Below, in pieces: positions 25,510-35,545 of a stretch of DNA of 64,000 nucleotides. The stretch is from an uncultured Clostridia bacterium. GTDB taxonomy: Bacteria > Bacillota > Clostridia > Christensenellales > Borkfalkiaceae. The stretch is taken from positions 37,051-101,050 of the forward strand of contig CAKQME010000010.1 of NCBI GenBank assembly GCA_934254815.1, written 5' to 3'. The position numbers were made by a program, and so were the translations under genes. The first letter of the stretch is position 1. Every line of letters begins with the position of its first letter. The notes below the pieces were generated by a model. It made no database searches. It was not told where the DNA came from and worked only from the letters and a program-made list of their open reading frames with translations.

Positions 25510-27118
25510 CTCTGTTTTTTTTGTCGTATACTCTTACTTCGAAAGGTTCGAAATTCTGTGAAAAGAGATTGTCGCTATCATAGTTGTTCAGTATCGATTT
25601 GAAATTATCCGCGTTGAGATTGTCGGGCAGAGTTACCGCGTCGGGCTTTTCGAAATTCACCGCTACGATTATCGATTCGTTGCCTAACTTTCTCTCATAT
25701 ACGAAACAACCGTCGTTTTTAGTTAAATCTGTAAACGTCCCGCGTTTTATAACTTCGCGGGCGTTTCTTAATTTCAGAACTTCTTTATAAAATTCGAAAA
25801 TCGATTTGTTTGCCGATTTGTCGCTTTCAAGATTGATTTCGTCCGATCTCGACGGCATTTTCAGCCAAGGCGTTCCGCTCGTAAAGCCGTGGTTGCCTTT
25901 TTCGTTCGTCCAGGCGACGGGGCGACGTGTATTGTCGCGGCTTCCGTAATTTATTTCTTCTATCAATTTGTCTTCGGTTTTTTTATTTACGTTGTCTTTG
26001 TAATAGTTTACCGATTCTATATCGTTGAAACAAGAAATATCGCCGTAATGCGAGTTTGCCGAGCCGAATTCCTGCCCCTGATATATAAACGGAATACCTT
26101 TAAGCAGATAGAACATTGCCGCGTAAGCCGTGGCGCATTCGTATCTTAATTCTCTGTCGTTGCCGAGCCGCGAAATATAAAACGGCTGGTCGTGGTTGTC
26201 GGTAAACAGAATATATAAAAGGTCGTGTTCGGCGGTAAAGTTCTGCCATTTTACAAGCGCGTTCTTTATCTCGTCGTAAGAAAACGGTGCGGGAGTGTAC
26301 TTATCAGATCTGCCTAAACCTATATGCTCGAACTGAAAAACCGACTTCAGCTCGTTTCTGTCTTTGCCGCATATGTCGCAGATGCTTTTTACGTCGGATT
26401 GACATTCTCCTACGGTAAAAATATCTTTTACTTTATCCCGCCCGAAAAGCTGCCTGATATATTCGTGCAGATGCGGACCGTTCAGCATTTTATTTGCGGC
26501 GAAGTCTTTCGATATAAAGTCGAGAACGTCGCATCTGAAACCGTCTACGCCGAGATCGACCCAAAAATCTACTATATCGCAACATTCTTGTCTTACTTTC
26601 GGGTTTTCCCAGTTTAAGTCGGGTTGTTGAACGGCGAAAGAATGAAGATAATATTCGTCGGTTGCTTCGTTGTATTCCCACGCGCTGCCGCCGAAACAAG
26701 CCGTCCAGTCGGTAAGCGGTTTTTTCGCCCAAATATAGTAATCGTGATAGGGGTTATCTATGGAAGAACGGGCTTCTTTGAACCATAAATGCTCTGACGA
26801 GGTGTGATTTACAACCAAGTCCATTATAATTTTTATACCGTTTGCGTGCAGTTCGTCCGCAAGGGTCTTCCAGTCGCTCAAGGAACCGAAATCTGCGGCT
26901 ATATCGCGGTAATCGGATATATCGTAGCCGTTGTCGTAATTAGGACTTTTGTAGCAAGGGCATATCCATACGGCGTTTATACCCAGTTCTTTAAGGTGGG
27001 GTATTTTTTGCCGTATGCCGTTAAGGTCTCCCGTTCCGTCTCCGTCAGAGTCGTAAAAACTGCGCGGATATATCTGATATACTATTAAATCGATGAAATC
27101 GTTTTGTATTTTTTTCAT
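25505..27118 (-). CDS. GH13 alpha-glucosidase (oligo-1,6-glucosidase-like)
   Basis: A 537-residue cytoplasmic alpha-amylase-family enzyme. It shows YQIYPRSFYDSDGDGTGDL, DLVVNHTSSEH, DGFRCDV (nucleophile Asp197), FTVGEC (acid/base Glu238) and DNHDQP (Asp310). This order fits GH13 subfamilies acting on short alpha-glucosides such as isomaltose, sucrose or trehalose derivatives. It begins 1 bp after the stop of the CE4-GH5 gene on the same strand, so the two are cotranscribed although they act in different compartments. Confidence 0.93.
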   Translation of the reverse strand: MKKIQNDFIDLIVYQIYPRSFYDSDGDGTGDLNGIRQKIPHLKELGINAVWICPCYKSPNYDNGYDISDYRDIAADFGSLSDWKTLADELHANGIKIIMDLVVNHTSSEHLWFKEARSSIDNPYHDYYIWAKKPLTDWTACFGGSAWEYNEATDEYYLHSFAVQQPDLNWENPKVRQECCDIVDFWVDLGVDGFRCDVLDFISKDFAANKMLNGPHLHEYIRQLFGRDKVKDIFTVGECQSDVKSICDICGKDRNELKSVFQFEHIGLGRSDKYTPAPFSYDEIKNALVKWQNFTAEHDLLYILFTDNHDQPFYISRLGNDRELRYECATAYAAMFYLLKGIPFIYQGQEFGSANSHYGDISCFNDIESVNYYKDNVNKKTEDKLIEEINYGSRDNTRRPVAWTNEKGNHGFTSGTPWLKMPSRSDEINLESDKSANKSIFEFYKEVLKLRNAREVIKRGTFTDLTKNDGCFVYERKLGNESIIVAVNFEKPDAVTLPDNLNADNFKSILNNYDSDNLFSQNFEPFEVRVYDKKNRE

Positions 27119-27119
27119 A

Positions 27120-30100
27120 TTATTCTCCCGAATAAGCCGCTGCGTATGCGTCCACTATGGCTTTTTTGTCGTCGGACAATTTCAAGTAAGCGGCATTTTG
27201 TTGTGTTTTGTAGTAGTGCGCCATATATGCCACCGAGTTTTCGGCGGCGGTTTCCGAATAAAAATTTTGGATAGAGTTATCCGCATATTTAACGGTAAGA
27301 TAACCGCGAGCGGAAAACTTTCTGTTATAATTTGCTTTTTTAAGACTGAAAATCGCCCCGCGGAATGTCGTTGTTCCGTCTTTCACGGTCGCTGAGGTGC
27401 TTTTGACTTTTAACACCGTTTTATCCGCGATAAAGTTTTCAAGCGTGAAGTCTTTTCCGTTCAGAGTTTCCGTCGGAAGTATCAGCGTGCCGTATTCCGT
27501 TACGAAGTTTTTGATTTTTTCGTATTCTGAGGTATTGAAAGCCGTATCGAAAGCTATGCCGGAAACGCCTGCCGTTTCGCCTATTCTGAAATATGCGTCG
27601 CTCAGCGTTTTAAATTCTATAGCCATAGCGTAAACGTCGTCGTTTGTCTTTACGGTTTCAGCCGAAACGTTTGCGCCTGCGCGGTAAAGATTTTCGCCTA
27701 TTTTCCAGCCGACGAAAATTTTATTCGTTACCGAATAGACGGGCAGAACGCTCGTGTCTGTAACGCTGTAATCTTTATCCGAAAGCTCGGCTATGATATT
27801 GCCGTTTTCATCGTAAAAATTAAGTTTTTTGGCGTTGCCATCGTTGCCGACGCGTTTTAAAACGGCGGAAACGCAGGGGATAGGTTTGCCATATTGGTAC
27901 CTGAAATAAATATCCGCGGCGGCGTAGTTTTCGGTGAATACGCAAGTGATAACGACGGGATTATCGCCATCGGGTATCGGCGCGTTTCCGCTCGCGACTA
28001 ACTTTTCCCCGACGTATATATTATACGCTTTTTCTACAGCTGCGCCGCTGCCGTTTACGAACGCGCTTTTGAAAACGAGTTCGAGTTTATCGCCGCTGTT
28101 TATTTTCGCCGTGTTGGTCAATTTAAGCTCGTAGTTAGTCCAGCTGCTGTCGTAGGTCGGGTTGGTTTCTTTGTCGATAAACGTAACGTCTTCTTCGACT
28201 TCGGGCTGATCGGGGTCGGAGCTTGCGCGTTTTAAGACTGCGGAAATACAGGGAATAGGTTTGCCGTATCGGTACCTGAAATAAATATCTGCGGCGGAGT
28301 AGTTTTCGGTGAATACGCAGGTAATTACAACCGGGTCGTTTCCGTCTGGTATCGGAGTATTTCCGCTTGAGACTAAACTTTCTCCGACGTAAATATTATA
28401 CGCCTTTTCCACAGCTGTGCCGCTGCCGTTTACGAACGCGCTTTTAAAAACGAGTTCGAGTTTATCGCCGCTGTTTATCTTTGCCGTGTTTGTCAATTTC
28501 AATTCGAAATTGGTCCAACTGCCGTCGTAGGTAGGGTTGGTCTCCTCGGATATAAACGTGATATCTTCGGTTGTGTCGTCGTCGGAACCTGATTTGCCCG
28601 CGCCTCTGATAAATTCTTTTGCGATGTCGGGGTAGAACCATTCGAGGTCGCCGCCGACAGTTCTGTTCAGTAAGCCGAAAGCCTCCTGATACGGATTAGA
28701 AGTATTTGCCGTATCTTTGACGCCGTTATCCCAGATAAAACACGGAATATTGTATTTTGCCGCCAAAGACGTGAAAGCGTAAGCCCATTTCGCGCGCTCG
28801 TCCTTGTTGTATTTGTTAGTCGCGCCCGTCTCGGTAATTATTACGGGAACGCCGAAGCCCGATAGTCTGTCGTATATGTCCGATATTATTTCTTCGAGTT
28901 CGTTATATTCCTGTCGGGAAAACGTAACGTAATTCAGATCTCCGCCGAAAGCGAAATCGTGCGGGGTGTAGGAGTGTACGGCTATCGCGACGTTGCCCGC
29001 GTTTTCGGGCAGGGCGAAATATTTGCAGGCTGTTTCTCCCGTGGAGTTGGCGTAAGTCGGCAGAATAAGCAATCTGTTCGGGTTGTTGCTGCCTGTCTGC
29101 CTTATAACTTCAATGGCTTTGGCGTTGTATTCGTTTAGTATTTCCGCAACCTCCTTGCAACCCGTCCATATTTCCGCGTTCGCGTAATATTGTCCGCGGT
29201 CTCTCGGCTCGTTGAGAATTTCGAAAGAAAGTCTTTGGTCGTAGTCTTTGAATGCCGTTGCTATCTGCGCCCAGTATTCGCTCACGGTCCGCAATCCTGT
29301 GGCTTTAATTGCTGCGGTCGGGTCTGTCAAACTCGATTTGTCGGCGGCGATAACAGGGTGGTGATAGTCGAGTACGGCGTTCATTCCTGCTTTCAGAACA
29401 TAGTCGACTACTTCTTTTACTCTGTTTAGGTAGTCGGTTTTTATTTTGCCCGAAGAATCTGCGTGATATTCCCAGCTTGCGGTTATTCTTACGCTTTTAA
29501 AACCTATTTTTGCGACTTCGTTTATAATTTCCTGAGTCGTTTCGCGGTTTTTCAAAGCCGTTTCGGAAGCGTCTGTCTGCATTATGTCAAGGCTGTTGCC
29601 TAAATTCCAGCCCGCGCCGAACTCCGCAACTAATTGCCGCGCGTCTTTTATATCCTCTGTCGTCGTAGATAAAACCACCCATTCGAGCGTTACTTTATGA
29701 ATAGTGAAACTGCTCCAGGCGGACACCGTCAGAGATGAAACGTTGCCGAAATCTATGTTCGCCGCATTTATTCTGATTTTATGGCGAGTATTGTTCGCAG
29801 TAAAGCGGTATCCCGTTATGTCTTCTTTCGTTCCGTCCTTTTTGGCAAACGTAAGCGTGGGGTACTTGTTGCCGCCCGCGGAATGATAAGTATATTCTAT
29901 TGTCAGGTCGGGGTAGACGATTGAAGTCGGGCGCGTCTTCGAGTGAAATCGTTATAGCCGAAGCGTCGGTTTTTTCGGACGAAGAGATAATGTGAGACTT
30001 CTTGTCTGCGTCGTTGTAAGTCGTTTTCGTCGACGATACGAGTTCGCACGGAGTTACTACTTCTATTTCGTCCGACTTCTGTTTAAGATATGCTAAAACT

Positions 30101-30810
30101 TCGTTGAAATACGAAACGTCCCATTCGTCTTTTTTGTGCGTGAAGTAAACGCCTTTTCCGCCCGAAGTTATAAGTTGATCTATTTCGGCTTTGATATTAT
30201 CTACCGAATTGGTTACGCTGCCGTTCTGCGTTCCGTTTTTATTAAGCCACTTTCTGGGGATAATGTCTTTGTTATCGCGCGAAGAGTCGGAGCATGTGCC
30301 GTATATTTCCTTGTAGGTCGCGTTTGTTTTTAACGCCGTCAATAAATTCGTATCGGTCGATGTAAACGGCGTTACGAACCCCGAAACTTCAAGCCCGTAA
30401 GAAGTGAGATATTCGTAAGATTTTACGGCTTCGTCGATAGCCTGAGCCTGAGAGTAAATATTCGTACCGACCCACTTGTTTTCGTGGTTGACGGTATGCG
30501 AAAGTATTTCGTGTCCGTTGCCGAAAGCGTTGCGGAGAGCCGTGGGCGAAAATCCGTTACCGCTTGCCGACCAGCTCGTAATGACCGCCAGACCGAGCTT
30601 GTAACCGTAAGTATCGAAAGCGTTTATGAAATCTTCCGTACCGTAAACGTCGTTGTCACCGTAACAGTCGTCGATAATAAAGGCGATCTGAGCTTTTGTC
30701 GTTTTCGTTTCGGCTTTCGCGCCGGACAGCGTACTTATTCCGAACAGCGAAGATATTAAAAATACCGCCGTCAGAATAATTGTTAAAATATAATTTTTTT
30801 TCGAAGTCAT
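27120..30810 (-). CDS. Secreted CE4 deacetylase-GH5 cellulase/mannanase fusion, frameshifted
   Basis: Two abutting frames on the - strand form one gene broken by a single extra base. Start ATG at 30810 (GGAGG site), signal peptide, NodB-type CE4 domain (FIIDDCYGD with Asp47/Asp48; SHTVNH with His105/His109). The frame changes at the GGG at 29929-29931 (+ strand); dropping one base continues without a stop through a beta-rich linker into GH5 (FGAGWNLGNSLD, FEILNEP acid/base, VIITETGA nucleophile, FIWDNG), two copies of a shared 105-residue module (about 28550-28228 and 28180-27848) and a C-terminal domain (27830-27123). Restored length is about 1229 residues. Likely extracellular, acting on acetylated beta-glucan or mannan. 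The shift may be a real mutation or a sequencing error. Confidence 0.85.
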
Positions 30811-31226
30811 AAATGCCTCCTTATTTATTTTTCGCGTCGCTTTATATGTTATCATAAAACAACGGGAAATAATAGAGAGAAATATATCGTCTTTTTTAGA
30901 AATCTTAAGTTTTATAAACCGACCGATACGCTTTGAAAAGTAAGATTATACAAAATATTTTACTATTGTATTGCCCGCGTACCGCGATTTTTATAATAAA
31001 AGTTAAAAACCGACGGTCTCCGGCGAAAAAAATTACGATAATAGATTAAAAAATAAGTATAGACGGATAATTTTATTAAAAAAATCGTTGTCGCCGTCGG
31101 GTGTCGTTTTCGGCGCGAAATATCAGAAATAATAAGATTTCAAAAAAACGCGATAAGTTTTGGGCTATCTTAGTAATACGCTTAATGATATAATCGGAAG
31201 CGAAAAATACATAACGAGGAAAAAAA
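30811..31226. promoter_or_regulatory. Divergent promoter region of the two large CAZyme operons
   Basis: No gene is visible. On the - strand, AAGATTTCTAAAAAAG (30906-30891) lies upstream of the CE4-GH5 start; on the + strand AAGATTTCAAAAAAACG (31134-31150) lies upstream of the 1431-residue hydrolase, with a TATAAT at 31189-31194 but a poor -35 (TATCTT). The motif is related, in inverse orientation, to those upstream of the GH1 and ABC transporter genes. Weak -35 boxes suggest activator dependence. Confidence 0.5.
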
Positions 31227-34200
31227 GTGTCAGCAAAATTAAAAAGAATTTTAACTGTTGTCTTTTCGCTTATGTTTATCGTATGCGGAAGCGTTTCTTT
31301 GTCGGGGCTTATCGTTCGCGCGGAACTCGTCGCGCCCGAAAAAGACGGAGCGGAAACTTTGGTGTCGATTTATGACGACGGCTTAGTCGACGGTATGGAT
31401 CTTGTCTGGGGTAAATCCTCGACGAAGCTGGATTATAAAAACGGTTCCGATGAAGAAAATCAGGGCGAACATATCGCTATAGACTGCACAAAAGCCGTAA
31501 ATACCGAATTTTATATTGATTTCGGTAAAGAATACGATATTTACACCGGTAAGGGCTTTTCGGATAAGACCTATGACGATTTCTATAAAAAGACCGCCGT
31601 CGAGTTCTGGATAAAGCTCAACGACCAACCTGCGGGTTTCTTCAATATATATCTGTTTCAGTCCCGCGGAAGCGAGTATGCGTCCGCGCCCGCTAATCAG
31701 CGTTATATAAGAAGTAACGTGCAGCTTAAAACTTACGTCGACGTAAAGAATATAGGCAAATGGCAGTATATTCAGGTTCCGTTTACGGCGTTTTCGTCCG
31801 TAGGCGAATATGTAAACGACGCGGGCGTAAAAGTCACCGATACGCGCGTTGATTTGTCTCGCGTATGCGCGATAGGCTTCGCGCATATGATGTCTGACGC
31901 CAACACTCAGGTAAACCCCACCGTCGAATACGACGATATGAGAATAGTCTACGGAAATATGGACGACGCCAATCTCGGCGTAACCGTTATCCCCGCGAGA
32001 GACTATGAAGAACGTAAACAACAGGCTACGTTTACGACGATAGATTTACGGTCGCTTGCCACTTCGGGCTATTACGGCGGAAGGGGAGTCGGCTGGACGG
32101 ATCAGGGCAGCGATAACGAACTTACAGGTTTCGACCTTATGGGTAAACAGGAGTTTTTCGGCGTGCCGTTCGATATGATCGTGCAGGAAGAAAACGACAA
32201 TAAATCGGTAATAGGTTTAAGAAGTTCGAAAAATACAACGAGTAAACAGTTCGTGGAAAGCGTAACTATACCTGTAAATCTTACGATAGACGGTCTGTAT
32301 ATCATACACAACGCCGCGTGGGGCAATAACGTAAAGAACGCCGCCAGATATACATGGAATTACGACGACGGAACAAGCGAAGCGGTAGATATTACCATAG
32401 GTAAACATATTTACGAATGGTGGGGAACGGAGGAGTCTCCCATAAACCCGATAATCTGGGAGGGAGCCACACCCGAAGCCGCAAGCTACGGTAAGAAAAT
32501 AAGCCTTAATATGTTTGCGTTCGTAAACCCCGAACCGACTAAAAAAGTTACTTCGCTTAAATGCGAAATAATATCCGACGAAGCGGCTTGCATGATAGTC
32601 GCGATAACGGCGGCGGATTTCGGCGGTAAAGGAATGTTTATGGCGGAACGCGAAAATATTTATTCGCCCGATACTTCCGATTGGTACGCCTATGAACTTG
32701 CCGATCTCGAAGCGATGATAGGCACGTCGCTTGACGTTTCGTATCTTATAGATAAAGCCGATCACGGCAAGGTCGGCGTTAAAGGCGACGACTTTGTGTT
32801 CGAAGACGGCACTAAAGCTAATTTCTGGGGCGTAAACATAAACGCGTATTCGCTGTTCCAGAATAAGCAAAAGACGGATATTTTAATAAACGCGGTTGCC
32901 GCGGGCGGTTATAACCTTATAAGAATACTCGACTGGGATTCGTCTTTTTATTATCCTAATATATTCGGTTATAACGGTAACAGTAAAGACGTAGCCGAAG
33001 AACAACTCGAACAATTCAATTATTTTTGGGCTAAGTGTCAGGAAAAGGGTATTTATATAGATTTTGTAATGCTTGGCGGCAGATATGCGTCGAGCGACGT
33101 TCCCGATAACGGAAAACTTTCCGACGAAGAAGTCGCGGATATTTCGCAGGGCTTCAAAATGGAAATCTATATCGACGAACGTCTTCAGGAGGCTACCAAA
33201 ACCCTGCTTAAAAAGGTTATCGGCGTCGTAAATAAAAATACGAACACCCGACTTGCCGAAGACAGAACTCTCGCGATAGTCGAAATAAACAACGAATCTA
33301 ATCTGATGACTATGTACGACGATCTTGAAGCGTATCGTTTTAAGTCGGAAACGTATAAACTTATGGCGCAGAAAAAATACGCCGAGTTTTTGACAAAAAA
33401 ATATAACCCCGACGGAAGTCTCGGCGTAAAAGCAACCGAAGACGCTATTAAAGCGGCTTGGAGAGCGGACGGAAAGCAGGGCTTCGACGGCAGAAACGAG
33501 AGCCTTGCAAACGCTACCATACAGATAAACGGCGATTATTTAAGCGATAAATATTCGCCTCAGCGTTGCGCCGACGGTTTTGAATTTTTCTATACTTTAA
33601 TGGAAAATTTCTATAACGATATATATGAATGGGCTAAAACGCCCGCGTCGGAGGGCGGCTTGGGCATATCCTGCCCGATAACGGGCGGAACTAATTTCGC
33701 GGGCGACGACCGCGCCGATTTGTTCCTTAACGCGCATTACGATTATATCGCGCGCCACACTTATCAGTCGCACCCGACCACGGGTACCGAGTATAACGTA
33801 GGCACTGCGGTTTCGGGCGGCAACAGCACGCTTGGCGACGTCGGAGGCAACACATTTGCTTCGGCGGCGTTCAGAAAGGTTATGGGTCTGCCGTATATAG
33901 TTACCGAATCGCTTATAGCCGAGCCGAATATTCACAGCGTGGAGTTCAATCTCATCGCTTCCGCTATTTATTCGTATCAGGGTTGGAGCCTGACGGCGTT
34001 TACCTATATGAATAAAGACCTCGATAACCGAAACAATCAGATAACTAATTCGTTTATCATAATGGATCATCCGGGTAGATTTTCAACCATAACCTCCGCT
34101 TCGCTTTTCTATCAGAGAGCGGAAATAACGAAAGCCGAAATCGGTTATTACCGCGTAATCACCGTAGACGACGCTATGGACTATAAAAATCAGATTATGG

Positions 34201-35522
34201 GTCTGCCTGAGGGAACTTACGTCGTAGGCAAAACGGGCGTATACTTTGCGGATAACAGCGGTAACGTGCTTTTCCAAAGCGGTGACTTCGATATATCCGA
34301 CAATACTCACGACGCGGAAATACTCGAAAAAATTCTTCACTCTCAGCTTATTTCCGAGGGCGGAGAGATGATATGGAATCAACAGGCTCAGACTTTTATC
34401 GTCAACACTAAGTCCACGCAGGGCGCAGTCGGTTATATCGGCGGCAGAAATATTCGCCTTGACGACGTTGAAATGTATATAGAAACGCCTTATGCGCAAG
34501 TTACCGTAAGCGCGCTCGGCGCGAAGAAATACGGAGTAAACCCCGATATCGCCACAGCTGAAAAACTGCTTGTAACGGCGGTAGGGCAATCGAGAAATAC
34601 GGGTGCCGAGATATCTTCCGACGGTACGACTATAACTTCGCTCGGTACGGCTCCGATACTAGTTCAACCGATAGTCGGTAAAATTGTTCTTAAAACTTAC
34701 GATAAATTCACTGTAAATATATTGAAGAGTTCGGGCGAAGCGGTGACGGACGACAGAACCGCAACGGTTGAAAAAGACGAAAACGGATTTACTGTAATTA
34801 CCTTAAAGAAAGAAGATAAAACTACTTATTACGAAATAATAAGAACGGAAGTTTCCGAAAAGAAGCCCGAAGAAAAGAGTTACCGCGATATAGGCGGAGA
34901 ATACGAAAATGCTATCGAAGCGATAAAGAATTATATGCCGGGAAAAACCGAAACGTTGTTTTTAACCGAAGAAGCTACCGAAAACGGTGACTTTATAGGC
35001 GCGTTGGTAAACGCGACGGGCTTAACGGGCGGAAACCGCGCATACGCCGATGCAAATTCTTCTCATTGGGCATACGAACAATTCAAAACCGCGCGCGAAT
35101 ATAACTTTGTCGACGGATTGCAGATTAAAGCTTACGATAAACTTAATTATAAAGCGGCTTATTTTGCGCTCTATAACGCGGTTAAAGCAAAAAACATTAA
35201 GGTAAACGAAGATATTTCGGTTTTAAGCGATATCGACCTGAACGACTGGAGCGACGAAGATAAAACAATGCTTGCCGCGCTCGTCTCGGTAAAAATAATC
35301 GATAAAGACGAGCTTTCCGAGATTAAATCTACGGATACCGTTATACGCGGAAAAGCCGCGCAATATCTCTATAAATTCACTACGGCGAAAGATGCGGGCG
35401 GAGAAATAAATTCTTCCGAAAGTAATGGCGGAGTAAATATCGGGTTAATTCTCGGAATAACAATTCCCGCGGCGATTATCTTAGCTGCTGCGGTAGTGTT
35501 CCTTATAGTTCGTAAAAAATAG
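31227..35522 (+). CDS. Giant membrane-anchored clan-A glycoside hydrolase with SLH-like region
   Basis: A 1431-residue surface protein with GTG start and AGGA site. Order: signal peptide (1-31); two beta-sandwich, CBM-like regions (about 40-240 and 270-480); a TIM-barrel domain beginning FEDGTKANFWGVNINAY (about 515-960) with acid/base candidate Glu690 (VEINNES) and nucleophile candidate Glu894 (YIVTES); beta-rich region; an S-layer-homology-like segment (YADANSSHWAYEQFKTAREYN and a second, weaker copy, about 1270-1390); and a C-terminal membrane helix followed by RKK. No LPXTG motif. The catalytic family is not clear: GH5/GH39-like are possible. It starts the operon that continues with the modular binding protein. 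Confidence 0.78.
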   Translation: MSAKLKRILTVVFSLMFIVCGSVSLSGLIVRAELVAPEKDGAETLVSIYDDGLVDGMDLVWGKSSTKLDYKNGSDEENQGEHIAIDCTKAVNTEFYIDFGKEYDIYTGKGFSDKTYDDFYKKTAVEFWIKLNDQPAGFFNIYLFQSRGSEYASAPANQRYIRSNVQLKTYVDVKNIGKWQYIQVPFTAFSSVGEYVNDAGVKVTDTRVDLSRVCAIGFAHMMSDANTQVNPTVEYDDMRIVYGNMDDANLGVTVIPARDYEERKQQATFTTIDLRSLATSGYYGGRGVGWTDQGSDNELTGFDLMGKQEFFGVPFDMIVQEENDNKSVIGLRSSKNTTSKQFVESVTIPVNLTIDGLYIIHNAAWGNNVKNAARYTWNYDDGTSEAVDITIGKHIYEWWGTEESPINPIIWEGATPEAASYGKKISLNMFAFVNPEPTKKVTSLKCEIISDEAACMIVAITAADFGGKGMFMAERENIYSPDTSDWYAYELADLEAMIGTSLDVSYLIDKADHGKVGVKGDDFVFEDGTKANFWGVNINAYSLFQNKQKTDILINAVAAGGYNLIRILDWDSSFYYPNIFGYNGNSKDVAEEQLEQFNYFWAKCQEKGIYIDFVMLGGRYASSDVPDNGKLSDEEVADISQGFKMEIYIDERLQEATKTLLKKVIGVVNKNTNTRLAEDRTLAIVEINNESNLMTMYDDLEAYRFKSETYKLMAQKKYAEFLTKKYNPDGSLGVKATEDAIKAAWRADGKQGFDGRNESLANATIQINGDYLSDKYSPQRCADGFEFFYTLMENFYNDIYEWAKTPASEGGLGISCPITGGTNFAGDDRADLFLNAHYDYIARHTYQSHPTTGTEYNVGTAVSGGNSTLGDVGGNTFASAAFRKVMGLPYIVTESLIAEPNIHSVEFNLIASAIYSYQGWSLTAFTYMNKDLDNRNNQITNSFIIMDHPGRFSTITSASLFYQRAEITKAEIGYYRVITVDDAMDYKNQIMGLPEGTYVVGKTGVYFADNSGNVLFQSGDFDISDNTHDAEILEKILHSQLISEGGEMIWNQQAQTFIVNTKSTQGAVGYIGGRNIRLDDVEMYIETPYAQVTVSALGAKKYGVNPDIATAEKLLVTAVGQSRNTGAEISSDGTTITSLGTAPILVQPIVGKIVLKTYDKFTVNILKSSGEAVTDDRTATVEKDENGFTVITLKKEDKTTYYEIIRTEVSEKKPEEKSYRDIGGEYENAIEAIKNYMPGKTETLFLTEEATENGDFIGALVNATGLTGGNRAYADANSSHWAYEQFKTAREYNFVDGLQIKAYDKLNYKAAYFALYNAVKAKNIKVNEDISVLSDIDLNDWSDEDKTMLAALVSVKIIDKDELSEIKSTDTVIRGKAAQYLYKFTTAKDAGGEINSSESNGGVNIGLILGITIPAAIILAAAVVFLIVRKK

Positions 35523-35545
35523 GAAAAATTTCTTAGGAGGGAATT

